A stretch of DNA of 64,000 bases from Engelhardtia mirabilis (lineage in GTDB: Bacteria > Planctomycetota > UBA1135 > GCA-002686595). This document shows positions 1-12,415 of the stretch, in pieces. The notes below the pieces were generated by a model. That model was not told the origin of the DNA. It saw only the letters and a list, made by a program, of their open reading frames with translations, and did not search any database. Location: contig CP036296.1 of NCBI GenBank assembly GCA_007751255.1, forward strand, positions 1,364,001-1,428,000, given 5' to 3'. Position 1 is the first letter of the stretch; each line of letters begins with the position of its first letter. Position numbers and translations under genes: made by a program.

Positions 1-1202
1 GCGGCCTGGGTTTCACGGGCATCGAGATCGGGCAGATCCTCGGGTGGGCCGGTTCGATCGGCGCCATCTCCGCACCCTTCATCGCCGGGCAGATCGCGGA
101 CCGCTACTTCCGCGCCGAGCGTTTCCTGGCTCTGCTGATGGTGGTCGGCGGGGTGCTGAAGTGGTTCACGGCCGCGCAGACCAGCTTCCAGGCCTGGCTC
201 TGGCTGTCGATCGCCTACGGCGTGGTCTTCATGCCGACCCTGGCCCTTTCGAACTCGATTGCCTTCGCCCACCTGCGTGACGCGACCGGCGAGTTCCCGA
301 GGATTCGTGTGTGGGGCACGATCGGCTGGATCGCCGCGAGCTGGACCTTCCCGATGATCTGGCTCCAACAGAACCTGGATCTGGGCTGGATGCCGCCCTT
401 CCTCAGTGGGCCGGAGGTCGAGGGAGTCACGTCCAAGCTGGCCAACGCCCTGCGCTTCTCGGGCGTTCTGGCCTTCGTCTACGCCGGCCTCTGCATGCTG
501 CTGCCCGCCACGCCGCCCAAGCCGGGAGGAACTGACACCCTGGCCTTCGCGCGGGCATTCAGGTTGCTGAACAAGCGCTCGTTCATCGTATTGGTGGTAG
601 CGAGCCTGGCGATCAGCACGATCCACCAGATCTATTTCCTGCAGACCGGGCCCTTCTTCAGCTCGATCGGTCTGCTCGACAGCGAGATCGGTCCGGCCAT
701 GACCATCGGTCAGTTCAGCGAGATCCTGATCATGGCGTTCCTGGGCTGGATGCTGATGACCTTCGGAATGCGGAACGTGCTGATGCTGGGGGGCGTGGCC
801 TACTTCCTGCGCTACGGCATCTGGGCCATGACCGAGCTACCGCCCTGGCTGCTGGTGTCGAGCCAGTTGCTGCACGGGGTGTGCTACGCCTGCTTCTTCG
901 CCTCCGCGTTCATCTACGTCGACCGGATCGCACCCGCCGACGTGCGGCACTCGGCTCAGACGGTCTTCGGGATCATGATTCTGGGCGGTGGGCCGGTGCT
1001 AGGCGGATTCCTCAGTGGCTACTTGGAGTCGCACTTCAGCGCCGGCAACGAGTCCTACTTCCCCGGCCTGTGGCTGACCCTCAGCCTGATCGGCCTCGCC
1101 GCGACGGTGCTGCTCTTGTTCAGCTTCCGCGACGAGAGTGAGCACATCGATCCGACGATCCCCGACCCCGAAGCCGAAGCCCTCGCCGGAGAGCTGGGAT
1201 GA
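1..1202 (+). CDS. Nucleoside:H+ symporter (NHS family MFS), 5' truncated
   Basis: The frame is open from base 3, so the gene enters from the left edge and about 400 residues are visible. The product is a polytopic inner-membrane transporter with about ten hydrophobic helices in view. The motif FPRIRVWGTIGW after a MPTLALSNSIAF helix closely matches NupG/XapB-type nucleoside permeases (FPPIRIWGTIGF in E. coli NupG, from memory), as does the later IGPAMTIGQFSEI helix. The family imports nucleosides by proton symport. The C-terminus is an acidic tail ending GELG. The stop overlaps the start of the ankyrin gene (ATGA, 1199-1202), so the two are probably co-translated. The substrate is inferred from family resemblance; a related sugar or unknown MFS substrate is possible. 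Confidence 0.85.
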   Translation, partial: GLGFTGIEIGQILGWAGSIGAISAPFIAGQIADRYFRAERFLALLMVVGGVLKWFTAAQTSFQAWLWLSIAYGVVFMPTLALSNSIAFAHLRDATGEFPRIRVWGTIGWIAASWTFPMIWLQQNLDLGWMPPFLSGPEVEGVTSKLANALRFSGVLAFVYAGLCMLLPATPPKPGGTDTLAFARAFRLLNKRSFIVLVVASLAISTIHQIYFLQTGPFFSSIGLLDSEIGPAMTIGQFSEILIMAFLGWMLMTFGMRNVLMLGGVAYFLRYGIWAMTELPPWLLVSSQLLHGVCYACFFASAFIYVDRIAPADVRHSAQTVFGIMILGGGPVLGGFLSGYLESHFSAGNESYFPGLWLTLSLIGLAATVLLLFSFRDESEHIDPTIPDPEAEALAGELG

Positions 1203-1849
1203 GCGCTGACCCCTGGGGTCAATTGCTGGAACTGTTCGAGGGTGGTGACGTCGGAGCGCTGCGCTCGGCCCTGAGTGAGCGTCCGGGGCTCGCGCGAGCC
1301 GCCGGGCCCTCGGGCGAGAGTGCCGTGATGGCCGCCCTCTACCGCGGCAGGCGCGACCTGGCTGAGGCCCTCGCCGACGCCAAGACCCCCCTGGACCTCT
1401 TCGAGCGCGTCGGTCTGGGGGACGGCCGCGGGGTCGAGGCGTTGCTGGACAAGTCCGCCGACGCCCTCGAAGCGGTCAGTCCCGACGGATTCACGGCGCT
1501 GCAGTTGGCCTGCTACCTGGCGCGCCCGTCGATCGCCGACATTCTCCTGGCGCATCGCGCGCCGGTCGACGCGGTGGCCACCAACGGCAGCGCCCTGCGC
1601 GCGATCCACGCGGCCGTGGCTGGCGGCGAGTACGAGTGTCTGCGGATGGTGCTCGAGGCCGGGGCCGAGGTCGACGCGGCTCAGAATGGTCGCATCACTG
1701 CCCTGCACGCCGCGGCCCATCGCGGCAACGCGCCCATGGTCCAACTGCTGCTGGGGGCGGGGGCCGACCCGCGCCGCCGGGACGACCAGGGGCGCTCGGC
1801 CATCGACCACGGGGCCGGGCACCCCGATGTGCTGGCGCTCTTCAATTGA
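1199..1849 (+). CDS. Ankyrin-repeat protein
   Basis: A 216-residue soluble protein without signal peptide or membrane segment. Ankyrin repeats run through most of it; the clearest are around residues 100-135 (DGFTALQLACYLARPSIADI), 135-168 (AIHAAVAGGEYECLRMVLEA) and 168-205 (ITALHAAAHRGNAPMVQLLL followed by a GADPRRRDDQGRSAIDHG turn). Ankyrin repeats bind proteins and give no enzymatic clue. The ATG overlaps the stop of the upstream nucleoside transporter by four bases, so translation coupling is likely and the protein may act with that transporter. A long inverted repeat begins about 110 bases past the stop and may end transcription. Confidence 0.85.
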   Translation: MSADPWGQLLELFEGGDVGALRSALSERPGLARAAGPSGESAVMAALYRGRRDLAEALADAKTPLDLFERVGLGDGRGVEALLDKSADALEAVSPDGFTALQLACYLARPSIADILLAHRAPVDAVATNGSALRAIHAAVAGGEYECLRMVLEAGAEVDAAQNGRITALHAAAHRGNAPMVQLLLGAGADPRRRDDQGRSAIDHGAGHPDVLALFN

Positions 1850-1957
1850 TGGCCCCGATTCGCTGACGGGCCCGTTCGATCGACGGGCCCAGCCCGAGCG
1901 TCGGTGGACTCGCGCGGGCGGGTCCCTACCGACGCCCAGGCTCGGCGCCGCTCTCTG

Positions 1958-2116
1958 GTGTCCTGGATCAGAAATTCGGCGTCACTTCCCGGGCTCCGAT
2001 CGATGCTGGCTGGGCGCGCCGACGACGCGTATCCGCTGCGATCCTCGGAGGAGGCGCTGGCGACGCCAGCGGCGATCGGAGCCCGGGAAGTGACGCCGAA
2101 TTCTGATCCAGGACAC
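1958..2116. repeat. Long inverted repeat between convergent genes
   Basis: Left arm 1958-2002 (45 nt, beginning GTGTCCTGGATCAG) is the reverse complement of right arm 2073-2116 (44 nt), with one extra A in the left arm (GAAATTC against GAATTC) as the only difference. The 70-nt loop holds further partial self-complementarity (GCTGGC/GCCAGC near the stem). The right arm ends at the first base of the TAG stop of the minus-strand thioredoxin-like gene, and the ankyrin gene ends at 1849. It could be a bidirectional terminator or a MITE-like element; no flanking target duplication is obvious. Confidence 0.85.
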
Positions 2117-3273
2117 TAGCCCTCGATGGGCTGGGCGAAGGTCTCGGCGCGCGTCGCGTACTCCTCGTACTCCGGATCCAGTTCGCGGCAGCGCGCCGCC
2201 AGCTCGATCGCCGTGCGCGAGTCACCCGAGTAGTAGTGGGCCCAGGCCAGGCCGTCGACGTACCGCGCGAGGTAGGCCTTGTACGCACCCTCCGAGCCCG
2301 TCCAGCAGCGCTCCGGCGGCACCTCGTCGGACTCACCCATGTGGAAGCCCTCGATGAACTTCACGGCCTGGGCCGCGATGTCGACGGCGAAGGCGTAGTC
2401 CTTGGACGTGAGCTCGTCCTCGGAGCGCAGGAAGTACCAGGTGACCTGTTGGGACCAGTTGCACAGATCCGAGTCGGGCACGAACTCCCGTGAAGCCACC
2501 AATGCCTTGCGCGAGGCGGGCATGTCGCCACGGTTCGCCTCGAGGTTCGCGGCGCGGTTCCAGGCCTGGTAGCGCACCGTGTCCTGCTTGGACTTCTTGG
2601 CGAGCTTGTAGACCGGGTCCAGGTCCCACTGCTCCGGCTCGAGTTCCTCGCCGTCCTCGTTGACGGTGATCGACGCGACGACCTCGTCGAGCAGCACCTC
2701 GGCGCCGCTCAGGGTCTTGCCCTTCGGGTCGTCCTTACGGATCGACTGGCGCAGCGCCTCGGACTCCTCGAGCACGCCCACGTCCGTCAACTTTGCTGCC
2801 AGGGTCAGCCGCGCGGCGAACTGGCCCTCGCTCATGTCCTCGGTCTGCGCCAGGGCAGTGCGGAGGGCCGTGACAGTCCCTTCGCCCTTGAGGATGCGCT
2901 CGATCTCCCAGGCGAAGGCGTCGGGCGGGGCGTAGCCCAGGATCACGTCGTCGGGCTGGCCGTCGGGCCCGAGCACCAGACAGGTCGGCATGGTCTGGAC
3001 GCCGAAGCGACGCATCAGGGCCGAACCCGGGCCGTCGCCGACGTTCGCGCTGACCAGCACCAGGTCGGCCAGTGCGGCTTCGCCGAGTTCGGACTGCAGG
3101 GTTTGACCGTACATGGACGCGCAGTGCTGGCTGCCGTCGGCCCAGAAGTAGATCAGCACCTGCGTCTCGGCGTCTCGGGCTTGGCCGATGGCCGCGTCCA
3201 AGTTGCCGTGGTGCCACTCGAGTTCGGGAGCGGGGCTGGCGGCCAGGGCCAGCAGGATGGATGTGGTGAGCAT
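2116..3273 (-). CDS. Secreted thioredoxin-fold protein with helical-repeat C-terminus
   Basis: 385 residues. The start chosen is the ATG at 3273 because it opens a signal peptide (MLTTSILLALAASPA) and has GAGG nine bases upstream; the frame is open further upstream but reads as unlikely Arg/Pro-rich sequence. Residues about 20-130 look like a thioredoxin fold: a beta strand VLIYFWADG leads to GSQHC (Cys51) in place of CxxC, and QTMPTCLVLGPDG supplies the cis-Pro loop. With a single active-site cysteine it is unlikely to be a classical disulfide reductase; DUF255/thioredoxin-like periplasmic proteins are the nearest match. The C-terminal half (about 150-380) is helical and TPR-like (SGDSRTAIELAARCRELDP). 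It is divergent from the sigma-factor fusion gene. Confidence 0.7.
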   Translation of the reverse strand: MLTTSILLALAASPAPELEWHHGNLDAAIGQARDAETQVLIYFWADGSQHCASMYGQTLQSELGEAALADLVLVSANVGDGPGSALMRRFGVQTMPTCLVLGPDGQPDDVILGYAPPDAFAWEIERILKGEGTVTALRTALAQTEDMSEGQFAARLTLAAKLTDVGVLEESEALRQSIRKDDPKGKTLSGAEVLLDEVVASITVNEDGEELEPEQWDLDPVYKLAKKSKQDTVRYQAWNRAANLEANRGDMPASRKALVASREFVPDSDLCNWSQQVTWYFLRSEDELTSKDYAFAVDIAAQAVKFIEGFHMGESDEVPPERCWTGSEGAYKAYLARYVDGLAWAHYYSGDSRTAIELAARCRELDPEYEEYATRAETFAQPIEG

Positions 3274-3521
3274 GGATCGCCTCGTCGGGGTTGCCGCGCC
3301 TGGCGCGGGTCTCGGGGGTTGTCTCGTCCGGGGGGGCATCCGGTGGGTGGCCGCTGGCCGCGGCCGGGGACTCAGGCGCCCCTCGATCTTCGCGCGATCG
3401 GCGCGCCGCGGCCTCCCCGGGTCTCGAAGTTCCTCGAACGGCGCGAGTCCCGCGCACGGCGGGCGGCCACCTGGCACCTTGGGTGGAGCTGATCGGGTCC
3501 GCATCAGCCCTCCCTCCTCCC

Positions 3522-6044
3522 GTGAGCTCCGCCGAATACGAACAGCTCCTGTCCCAAGGCGCCTGGGTCCGCGACCTGGCGCGTCGGCTCGTGCGCGATC
3601 CCGACCTGGCCGACGACCTGGCCCAGGAGGCCTGGCTCGCCGCCGCTCGCATCCGTTGGAGCGAGGTCCACTCGCCCCGGGCGTGGATGGCGACGGTCCT
3701 GCGCCGCGCCCTGCGGGAGCGGCTGCGGGGGGAGGAACGTCGCGCCCTGCGCGAGCGGTCGAGCTCGCGACCCGAGGCCGTCGACGCCGACCCCGCGGAC
3801 ATCGTCGCCCGGGCCGCGGCCCATCAGGACGTGGTCGAGGCCGTGATGCAGTTGCCCGAGCACTACCGGCTGGTTGTGCTGCGGCGCTACTTCGACGGTC
3901 AGAGCCCGGAGGAGATCGCGCGCGCGACGAACGTGCCGGTGGCGACGGTCAAGACGCGGCTACAGCGCGGGCTCGCGGCCCTGCGTGAGCGGCTGGACCG
4001 CAAGCACGGGGGCGATGGTCGCTCCTGGGCGGTGGCATTGGCGCCCCTGGCCTGGCGCGGTCACGAGCCCTTTGCAGTCCTGTCGCCCGCGGCGATCGTG
4101 GCAGCGGCGACGGCGACGGTCGCCGCGGTCGTACTGGCCCTCTTCTTCGCGCTGCGCCCGCCCGCGAACCTCCCGGCCGGAGCGAACGCGCCGGCCGCGA
4201 CCGCCGCGCTCGCGGAAGCGCCGCCGACAGTGGTGAACTCCGTACCGCCGGGATCCGAGGACGCGCGCCGCCGGGCCGTTGCTGTTGCGCCGACGGAGGC
4301 GGGACCGGTCGGAACTGCGGCCCGCGGCTTGGCCCTCGACGCGGGACCACGCCACCCGATCACCGCCGACGTGCGCGACTTGGACGGCCGACCGGTCGCC
4401 GGCGTGCTGGTCCGCTTCGAGTCCGAGCGCGCCACCAGCACCGCGATCGCCCTGTCCGACGACCAGGGCCGCGCTCGCTTGAGCACCGCGTCGCCCCCCG
4501 GGACCCTCGACTGCGGCGACTCCGCTTGGGCGGCCGTGGCGCCGTTGCGGATCACCGAGCTCTCCGAACGGCGCGTGACCCTGATCGTGGCGAGGCGGAT
4601 CGAGCGCACCGGTCGCGCGGTCGACCACTTCGGCGTCGGCGTCGGTGCCGCGGAGTTGGCCTTCGAGCTCCCCGCGCCCGCCGGCCCCGGCGCGAGCGAA
4701 GCCGTCGCGGCTCGCGCGACCACCGACCCGAGCGGGGCCTTCGCCTTTGCCGCGCCCGACGCCCCCGGCGCCGTGATCGCGGTCACCGCACCGGGTCGCG
4801 AGACCCTGCGCTTCCCCGTCGCCGAGCTGGGTCCGATGCCCTGGACCCTGGTCCTGCCCTCGCCCGGAGACCTGGCCCTGCGCGGCCGCGTGTTCGACGG
4901 CGCCGGTGCACCGTTGGCCGCCGCACGCTTGGCCCTCGACGGAGTCCTCGTGCCCCTGGCCGCCGATGGCTCCTTCGCGCTCACCGCCCGCTCGGGCGAA
5001 CTCGTGGCCTGGGCGCCGGGCTACGCCAGCGCGCGGACGGAGATCGACGCCGACGCCAGCGCTCCAATCGACCTCGAGCTCTTGCGCGCGCCCGACCTGG
5101 TCGGGGTGGTGCGCGACCGTGCGGGCGAGCCCGTGCCCGGCGCGCTGGTCTGGGACAGCCTCGCCGTGCCGGTGCTGTGGGACCAGGACCTGGGTGACGT
5201 GCTGTGGCTCTCGGCCGAGGTCGGCGCGGCCGCGGCGCAGGCCCCGGTGGAGTTCCCGAGCCTCGGCGCGGCCGAGGTGGAGACGGGCTCGGGTTGGAAG
5301 CCCGTCCGCGCGGACGCCGCCGGCCGCTTCGTCCTGCACGGCGATCCTTCCCGCGCCCGTCACCTCGTGGCCCTCGCGACCGAGAGCCACGACGTGGGCG
5401 AGTTCGACTTGGCGGCCGGCCTCTCCTTTCCCTGCGAGCTGATCCTCGACGAACCGGCGCGCCCGGGCGCCCTCGAGGGGCGCGTGATCGACAGCACCGG
5501 CGCACCCCAGCGCGGCGTGCAGGTCGAGTCGATGGCCCGCGTCCTCTCCGCGCGCTGCGGCACGCTTCAACTCGAAGTCGGCCTGGTGCTCGAGCGAGGT
5601 GCTCGAACCGACTCCGCCGGTCTGTTCCAGATCGACCGGCCCCAGCCCGTGGGGCACCTGTTCCAGTTCATCGGCGAGCGCAGCCTTCCCCGACGGGTCG
5701 ACTCCGGCCTGGCGCAAGGCCCCGATGCGGAGATGGGTCGCCCCCTGCGCGGCTTCGAGCTCAACGTCTACCGCGCCGTGCCCCTGGACCTGCGCGGGGA
5801 CTGGCCCGCGGGGACGCGGCTGTTGGCGCAAGGAAGCGAGGGCAACCCGCTGTTCATGGCCCACCGCCGCGGACGCCACGTGGAGTGGTTTCGGGGCAGC
5901 GTGCCCGCGGAGCTGGGACCGGCGAGCCTCATGGGCGAGCCGACCCTGGCGCGCATCGCGGTGGAGGGGACCGGCCAGTTCATCGACGTCCTGCCCGAGG
6001 CCGTGATCGAGGTCTCGCCGGCCGCCATCGACCGGTCCCGCTGA
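3522..6044 (+). CDS. ECF sigma factor fused to TM helix and CPR-like repeats
   Basis: About 840 residues from a GTG at 3522, chosen because sigma homology starts there (SSAEYEQLLSQGAWVRDLAR); the frame is open upstream and no Shine-Dalgarno is evident, so the start is uncertain. Residues 10-75 are sigma-2 (DPDLADDLAQEAWLAAAR), 105-160 sigma-4 with its helix-turn-helix (SPEEIARATNVPVATVKTRL). A single hydrophobic helix follows near 190-212 (TATVAAVVLALFFALR), then an Ala/Pro linker and at least four carboxypeptidase-regulatory-like beta-sandwich repeats (GRVFDGAGAPLAAARL, GVVRDRAGEPVPGALVW, GRVIDSTGAPQRGVQVE). The inferred topology is a cytoplasmic sigma domain tethered to an extracytoplasmic sensor-like region. 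No separate anti-sigma gene is adjacent. A paralogue lies at 18985-21603. Confidence 0.85.
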   Translation: MSSAEYEQLLSQGAWVRDLARRLVRDPDLADDLAQEAWLAAARIRWSEVHSPRAWMATVLRRALRERLRGEERRALRERSSSRPEAVDADPADIVARAAAHQDVVEAVMQLPEHYRLVVLRRYFDGQSPEEIARATNVPVATVKTRLQRGLAALRERLDRKHGGDGRSWAVALAPLAWRGHEPFAVLSPAAIVAAATATVAAVVLALFFALRPPANLPAGANAPAATAALAEAPPTVVNSVPPGSEDARRRAVAVAPTEAGPVGTAARGLALDAGPRHPITADVRDLDGRPVAGVLVRFESERATSTAIALSDDQGRARLSTASPPGTLDCGDSAWAAVAPLRITELSERRVTLIVARRIERTGRAVDHFGVGVGAAELAFELPAPAGPGASEAVAARATTDPSGAFAFAAPDAPGAVIAVTAPGRETLRFPVAELGPMPWTLVLPSPGDLALRGRVFDGAGAPLAAARLALDGVLVPLAADGSFALTARSGELVAWAPGYASARTEIDADASAPIDLELLRAPDLVGVVRDRAGEPVPGALVWDSLAVPVLWDQDLGDVLWLSAEVGAAAAQAPVEFPSLGAAEVETGSGWKPVRADAAGRFVLHGDPSRARHLVALATESHDVGEFDLAAGLSFPCELILDEPARPGALEGRVIDSTGAPQRGVQVESMARVLSARCGTLQLEVGLVLERGARTDSAGLFQIDRPQPVGHLFQFIGERSLPRRVDSGLAQGPDAEMGRPLRGFELNVYRAVPLDLRGDWPAGTRLLAQGSEGNPLFMAHRRGRHVEWFRGSVPAELGPASLMGEPTLARIAVEGTGQFIDVLPEAVIEVSPAAIDRSR

Positions 6045-6100
6045 ACCGAAGCCAGGGGCGAGGGGTGGCGCCCGCGTGGGATTCGGCTTATCCCTCGGGC

Positions 6101-6748
6101 ATGAGCGGCCGTTCCCAGTTCGACATCGACCGACTGATCCTCGTCGACGGCGAAGACCGGGTGGTGGGCGAGGCCGGCAAGGCCGAGTGCCACCTGGAGG
6201 GCGGTCGCAAGCACCGCGCCCTGGCCGTCGTGGTCTTCGATGGCGAGGGTCGCCTGCTGCTCGCGCGCCGCGCGGCGGCCAAGCCCCTGTGGCCGGGCTC
6301 CTGGGACGCGACCATCGCCAGCCATCCGCGCCCGGGTGAGGACTACGTGGTCGCGGGCCGGCGCAGGCTGCTCGAGGAGTTGGGCGTCGAGCTCGAGGCC
6401 GAGCTGCTCGGGCGCTTCGACTACCGCATCGAGTTCGAGGCCGTGGGCGTCGAGGACGAGGTCTGCGCGGCGCTGATCGCGCGGCTCGGAGGCGATCCGC
6501 CGGCGCCGGTCGCAGCCGAGGTCGACGGGATCCGTGCGGTGACGCTCGAGGCCTTCCTCGACGAGGCCGCGGACCCCGCGGCGGGCATCTGCCCCTGGGC
6601 GCCATTGGCCGTGCTCGCCGCGAGCTTGGCGCCGTCCCCGCCGGCGGAGCTCGCCGCACTCGCGCGTCCGGCCCTGCGCCAGCGCTTGATCGACGCCGCC
6701 GACGCCCACCTGGGCATCGGCGGCTGGCGCATGCTCGACGCGGGCTGA
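6101..6748 (+). CDS. Idi-like Nudix protein lacking the isomerase cysteine
   Basis: 215 residues from ATG 6101; the frame continues upstream but homology begins here. It follows type 1 isopentenyl-diphosphate isomerase along its length: KHRALAVVVFDGEGRLLLARR, WPGSWDATIASHP, the Nudix-like helix AGRRRLLEELGVEL, EDEVCAAL, and a C-terminal PWAPLAV. Aligned to E. coli Idi from memory, metal ligands H25, H32, H69, E114 and E116 correspond to H31, H38, H75 and the EDE motif, but the proton-transferring Cys67 (CGHP) is Ala73 here (ASHP). Known Idi chemistry needs that cysteine, so this may be a Nudix hydrolase of another diphosphate, or an isomerase using a different acid. No mevalonate or MEP genes are nearby. 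Confidence 0.75.
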   Translation: MSGRSQFDIDRLILVDGEDRVVGEAGKAECHLEGGRKHRALAVVVFDGEGRLLLARRAAAKPLWPGSWDATIASHPRPGEDYVVAGRRRLLEELGVELEAELLGRFDYRIEFEAVGVEDEVCAALIARLGGDPPAPVAAEVDGIRAVTLEAFLDEAADPAAGICPWAPLAVLAASLAPSPPAELAALARPALRQRLIDAADAHLGIGGWRMLDAG

Positions 6749-6806
6749 GTCCGCTGCCAGAGCCGGGCCGCAGTCGGCACCGACGACCGCGCTGGGATGC
6801 GCGCGC

Positions 6807-10571
<3,765 letters not shown>

Positions 10572-10575
10572 CGGG

Positions 10576-11514
10576 TCACACCGGTCCCCGCCGGGCGTTG
10601 GCCAGCAGGGTCATGAAGTGGGGGGGATGGGGGTCGCGGGCGACGCGCTGGACGCGAATGGCGTCGAAGCCGGCGCGGGCGAGGTGGTCGGTCAAGCCGG
10701 CCTCGGTGAAGCCGAGGTGGCGGTGTTGGAGCTTGTCGCGGACCCAGTCCTCGCCGTGGGCGAGCAGGTCGAGCACGAGCAGCTGGCCGTCGGGGCGCAG
10801 GATCCGTCGCGCCTCGGTCAGGGCGTGGACCGGATCCTCGGCGTGGTGCAGGGCCTGGCTGAGGACCACGACGTCGTGGGAGGCGTCGGGCAGGGGGAGA
10901 TCATCGAGCTCGCCGACCACGTACTCGAGGTTGCCGAGGCCGGCGGCGGTCGCCCGCGTGGCGAGCTGGTCCAGCATCTTCTCGGACAGGTCGACCGCGG
11001 TGACGGACTCGGCCACCTCGGCCAGCATCAGTGTCAAGAGCCCATCGCCCACGCCAAGGTCGGCGTAGCGCGCGCGGGGGGCGAGGCTCAGAAGGCCCCG
11101 GGCCAGGCCCTCCCAGGTGCGCCCGGGCAGGGCCAGCTCGCCGAACTTCGAGGCAACGCGGTCGAAGTAGGAGCGGTCGGCCTCGCGCTTGCGGCGGATC
11201 AACGCCTCCAGGCCGGCCAGGTCGGCCTCGAACTCCGGCGGCAGGGAGTCCTCGGCGATCACGCGGCCCAGGAGTTCGGCCGGCGCGTCCGGGTGGATCG
11301 AGTAGAGGCTGCGCCGACCGAGGCGCCGGTCGACCACCAGGCCGACCTCCTTGAGCAGCGCGAGGTGGGCCGAAACCCTGCTCTGGCCGAGGTTTAGGAT
11401 CTCGACCAGGTCCGAGGTCGAGAGCTCGTCGCGCCGCAGCAGGTGCAACAGGCGCAGACGGTTCTCGTCGCCCAGGGCCTTGAGCAGACGGGTGGTTTCG
11501 GAGAGGACCAGCAT
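10576..11514 (-). CDS. ArsR-type regulator fused to SAM methyltransferase (SahR-like)
   Basis: 312 residues from ATG 11514. Residues 5-90 are a winged helix of the ArsR family ([20 protein letters not shown], then [20 protein letters not shown]). Residues about 145-300 are a class I methyltransferase fold ([51 protein letters not shown]). This two-domain layout is that of SahR, the S-adenosylhomocysteine-responsive repressor of SAM-cycle genes in Proteobacteria, where the methyltransferase-like domain senses SAH. Lying directly upstream of metH supports the same role. No arsenic-type metal cysteines are present in the recognition helix. An imperfect dyad overlaps the region just before its start codon, consistent with autoregulation. 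A true arsenite-type or enzymatic methyltransferase role is less likely. Confidence 0.85.
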   Translation of the reverse strand: MLVLSETTRLLKALGDENRLRLLHLLRRDELSTSDLVEILNLGQSRVSAHLALLKEVGLVVDRRLGRRSLYSIHPDAPAELLGRVIAEDSLPPEFEADLAGLEALIRRKREADRSYFDRVASKFGELALPGRTWEGLARGLLSLAPRARYADLGVGDGLLTLMLAEVAESVTAVDLSEKMLDQLATRATAAGLGNLEYVVGELDDLPLPDASHDVVVLSQALHHAEDPVHALTEARRILRPDGQLLVLDLLAHGEDWVRDKLQHRHLGFTEAGLTDHLARAGFDAIRVQRVARDPHPPHFMTLLANARRGPV

Positions 11515-11542
11515 CGACGTATCCAGATTAGTTGATGTATCG
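11515..11542. promoter_or_regulatory. Possible operator dyad upstream of the SahR-like gene
   Basis: A 28-base imperfect dyad, with matched blocks CGA, ATC and A at 11515-11517, 11521-11523 and 11525 mirrored by T, GAT and TCG at 11532, 11534-11536 and 11540-11542. It is noticeably AT-richer than its surroundings and abuts the ATG at 11514. ArsR-family repressors bind such dyads over or after the promoter. Only about half the positions pair, so this is a candidate site, not a demonstrated one. Confidence 0.35.
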
Positions 11543-11658
11543 GTCCTCGCCGTCCTCGAGGTGAGAAAAGCTTCCGTGGACGTGAGGCGTCTCGCGGGGT
11601 CGCATCGCGGCCGCACTCGGTCGCTGAGCCGCCGCCAACGGCTGAGTACCCTGCGCCC

Positions 11659-12402
11659 ATGGCGCCGCTGTTCGACCCCGTGGCCGAGGCCTATCGGTCC
11701 TTCCGGCCGAGCTATCCGGCCGCGCTCCTAGATCGTCTGGATCAGCTTTGTGGACCACCTCGGGGTCCGGTCGTCGATGTGGGTTGTGGGACCGGGATCC
11801 TCGCGCGCCAGCTGGCCGCGCGCGGGGCGGTGGTGATCGGGATCGACCCCAGCCGGCCGATGCTGGCCCAAGCGCGCCAAGACGCCGCGGGGCCGATCTA
11901 TCTGCTGGGGGAGGCCGAGGCCCTGCCGATCGCCGACGGGAGCGCCGGTCGGGTCACCGCGGCCCAGGCCATGCATTGGTTCGACATTCCGGCCTTCGCG
12001 GTGGAGGCGCGCCGGGTCGCCCGTCCCGGAGCTTGGGGGCTCGGGCTCTGGAACCGGCGCCAGGACAGCGGCCTGGCCGGCGACTACGACCAGATCATGC
12101 GCCGCTCGAGCGAGCGCTATGCCCGCCACCGGCACGGGGCGCCGACCCTCGACCAGCTGCGGGCGGCCGTCGCGCCGACCGAGGTGATCGAGCTGCGCCA
12201 GGCCTGGAGCGACCCGCTGAACTGGGAGGCCTACCTCGGCCGGGCGCGCTCGACCTCCTACATGCACCACGCCGAGCGGGATCGCGCCGAGCTGGAGGCG
12301 GATCTGCGCCAGAGCTTCGAACGCTGGGCCGGTCCCGACGGCCGCGCGCCCCTCGACTACGAGGCCGTGGCCTACGCCTGGCCCCTGCTTCCCGCGGACT
12401 GA
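11659..12402 (+). CDS. Class I SAM-dependent methyltransferase
   Basis: 247 residues, cytoplasmic, no signal. SAM-binding motif I is VVDVGCGTGILARQLA (about residues 35-50), followed by an acidic strand VIGIDPSRPMLAQA, and AAQAMHWFDIPAFAVEARRV, the AQAxHWFD signature of the Methyltransf_11 group that includes trans-aconitate methyltransferase-like enzymes. The substrate cannot be read from the sequence. It diverges from the SahR-like regulator across 144 bases, so it could share the control region, and it converges on the DUF493 gene with only 13 bases between stops. Confidence 0.85.
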   Translation: MAPLFDPVAEAYRSFRPSYPAALLDRLDQLCGPPRGPVVDVGCGTGILARQLAARGAVVIGIDPSRPMLAQARQDAAGPIYLLGEAEALPIADGSAGRVTAAQAMHWFDIPAFAVEARRVARPGAWGLGLWNRRQDSGLAGDYDQIMRRSSERYARHRHGAPTLDQLRAAVAPTEVIELRQAWSDPLNWEAYLGRARSTSYMHHAERDRAELEADLRQSFERWAGPDGRAPLDYEAVAYAWPLLPAD

Positions 12403-12415
12403 GGCGGCGGCGCGC

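Noticed and set aside
3960-6659. Very long open frame on the minus strand opposite the sigma fusion and the Idi-like gene
   Set aside because: High-GC DNA leaves antisense frames open; the product is Arg/Gly/His-rich with no domain, and the plus strand has clear homology.
11515-11658. SAH or cobalamin riboswitch upstream of the metH operon
   Set aside because: I looked for the conserved cores on the minus strand and saw neither; control by the SahR-like protein is the simpler reading.
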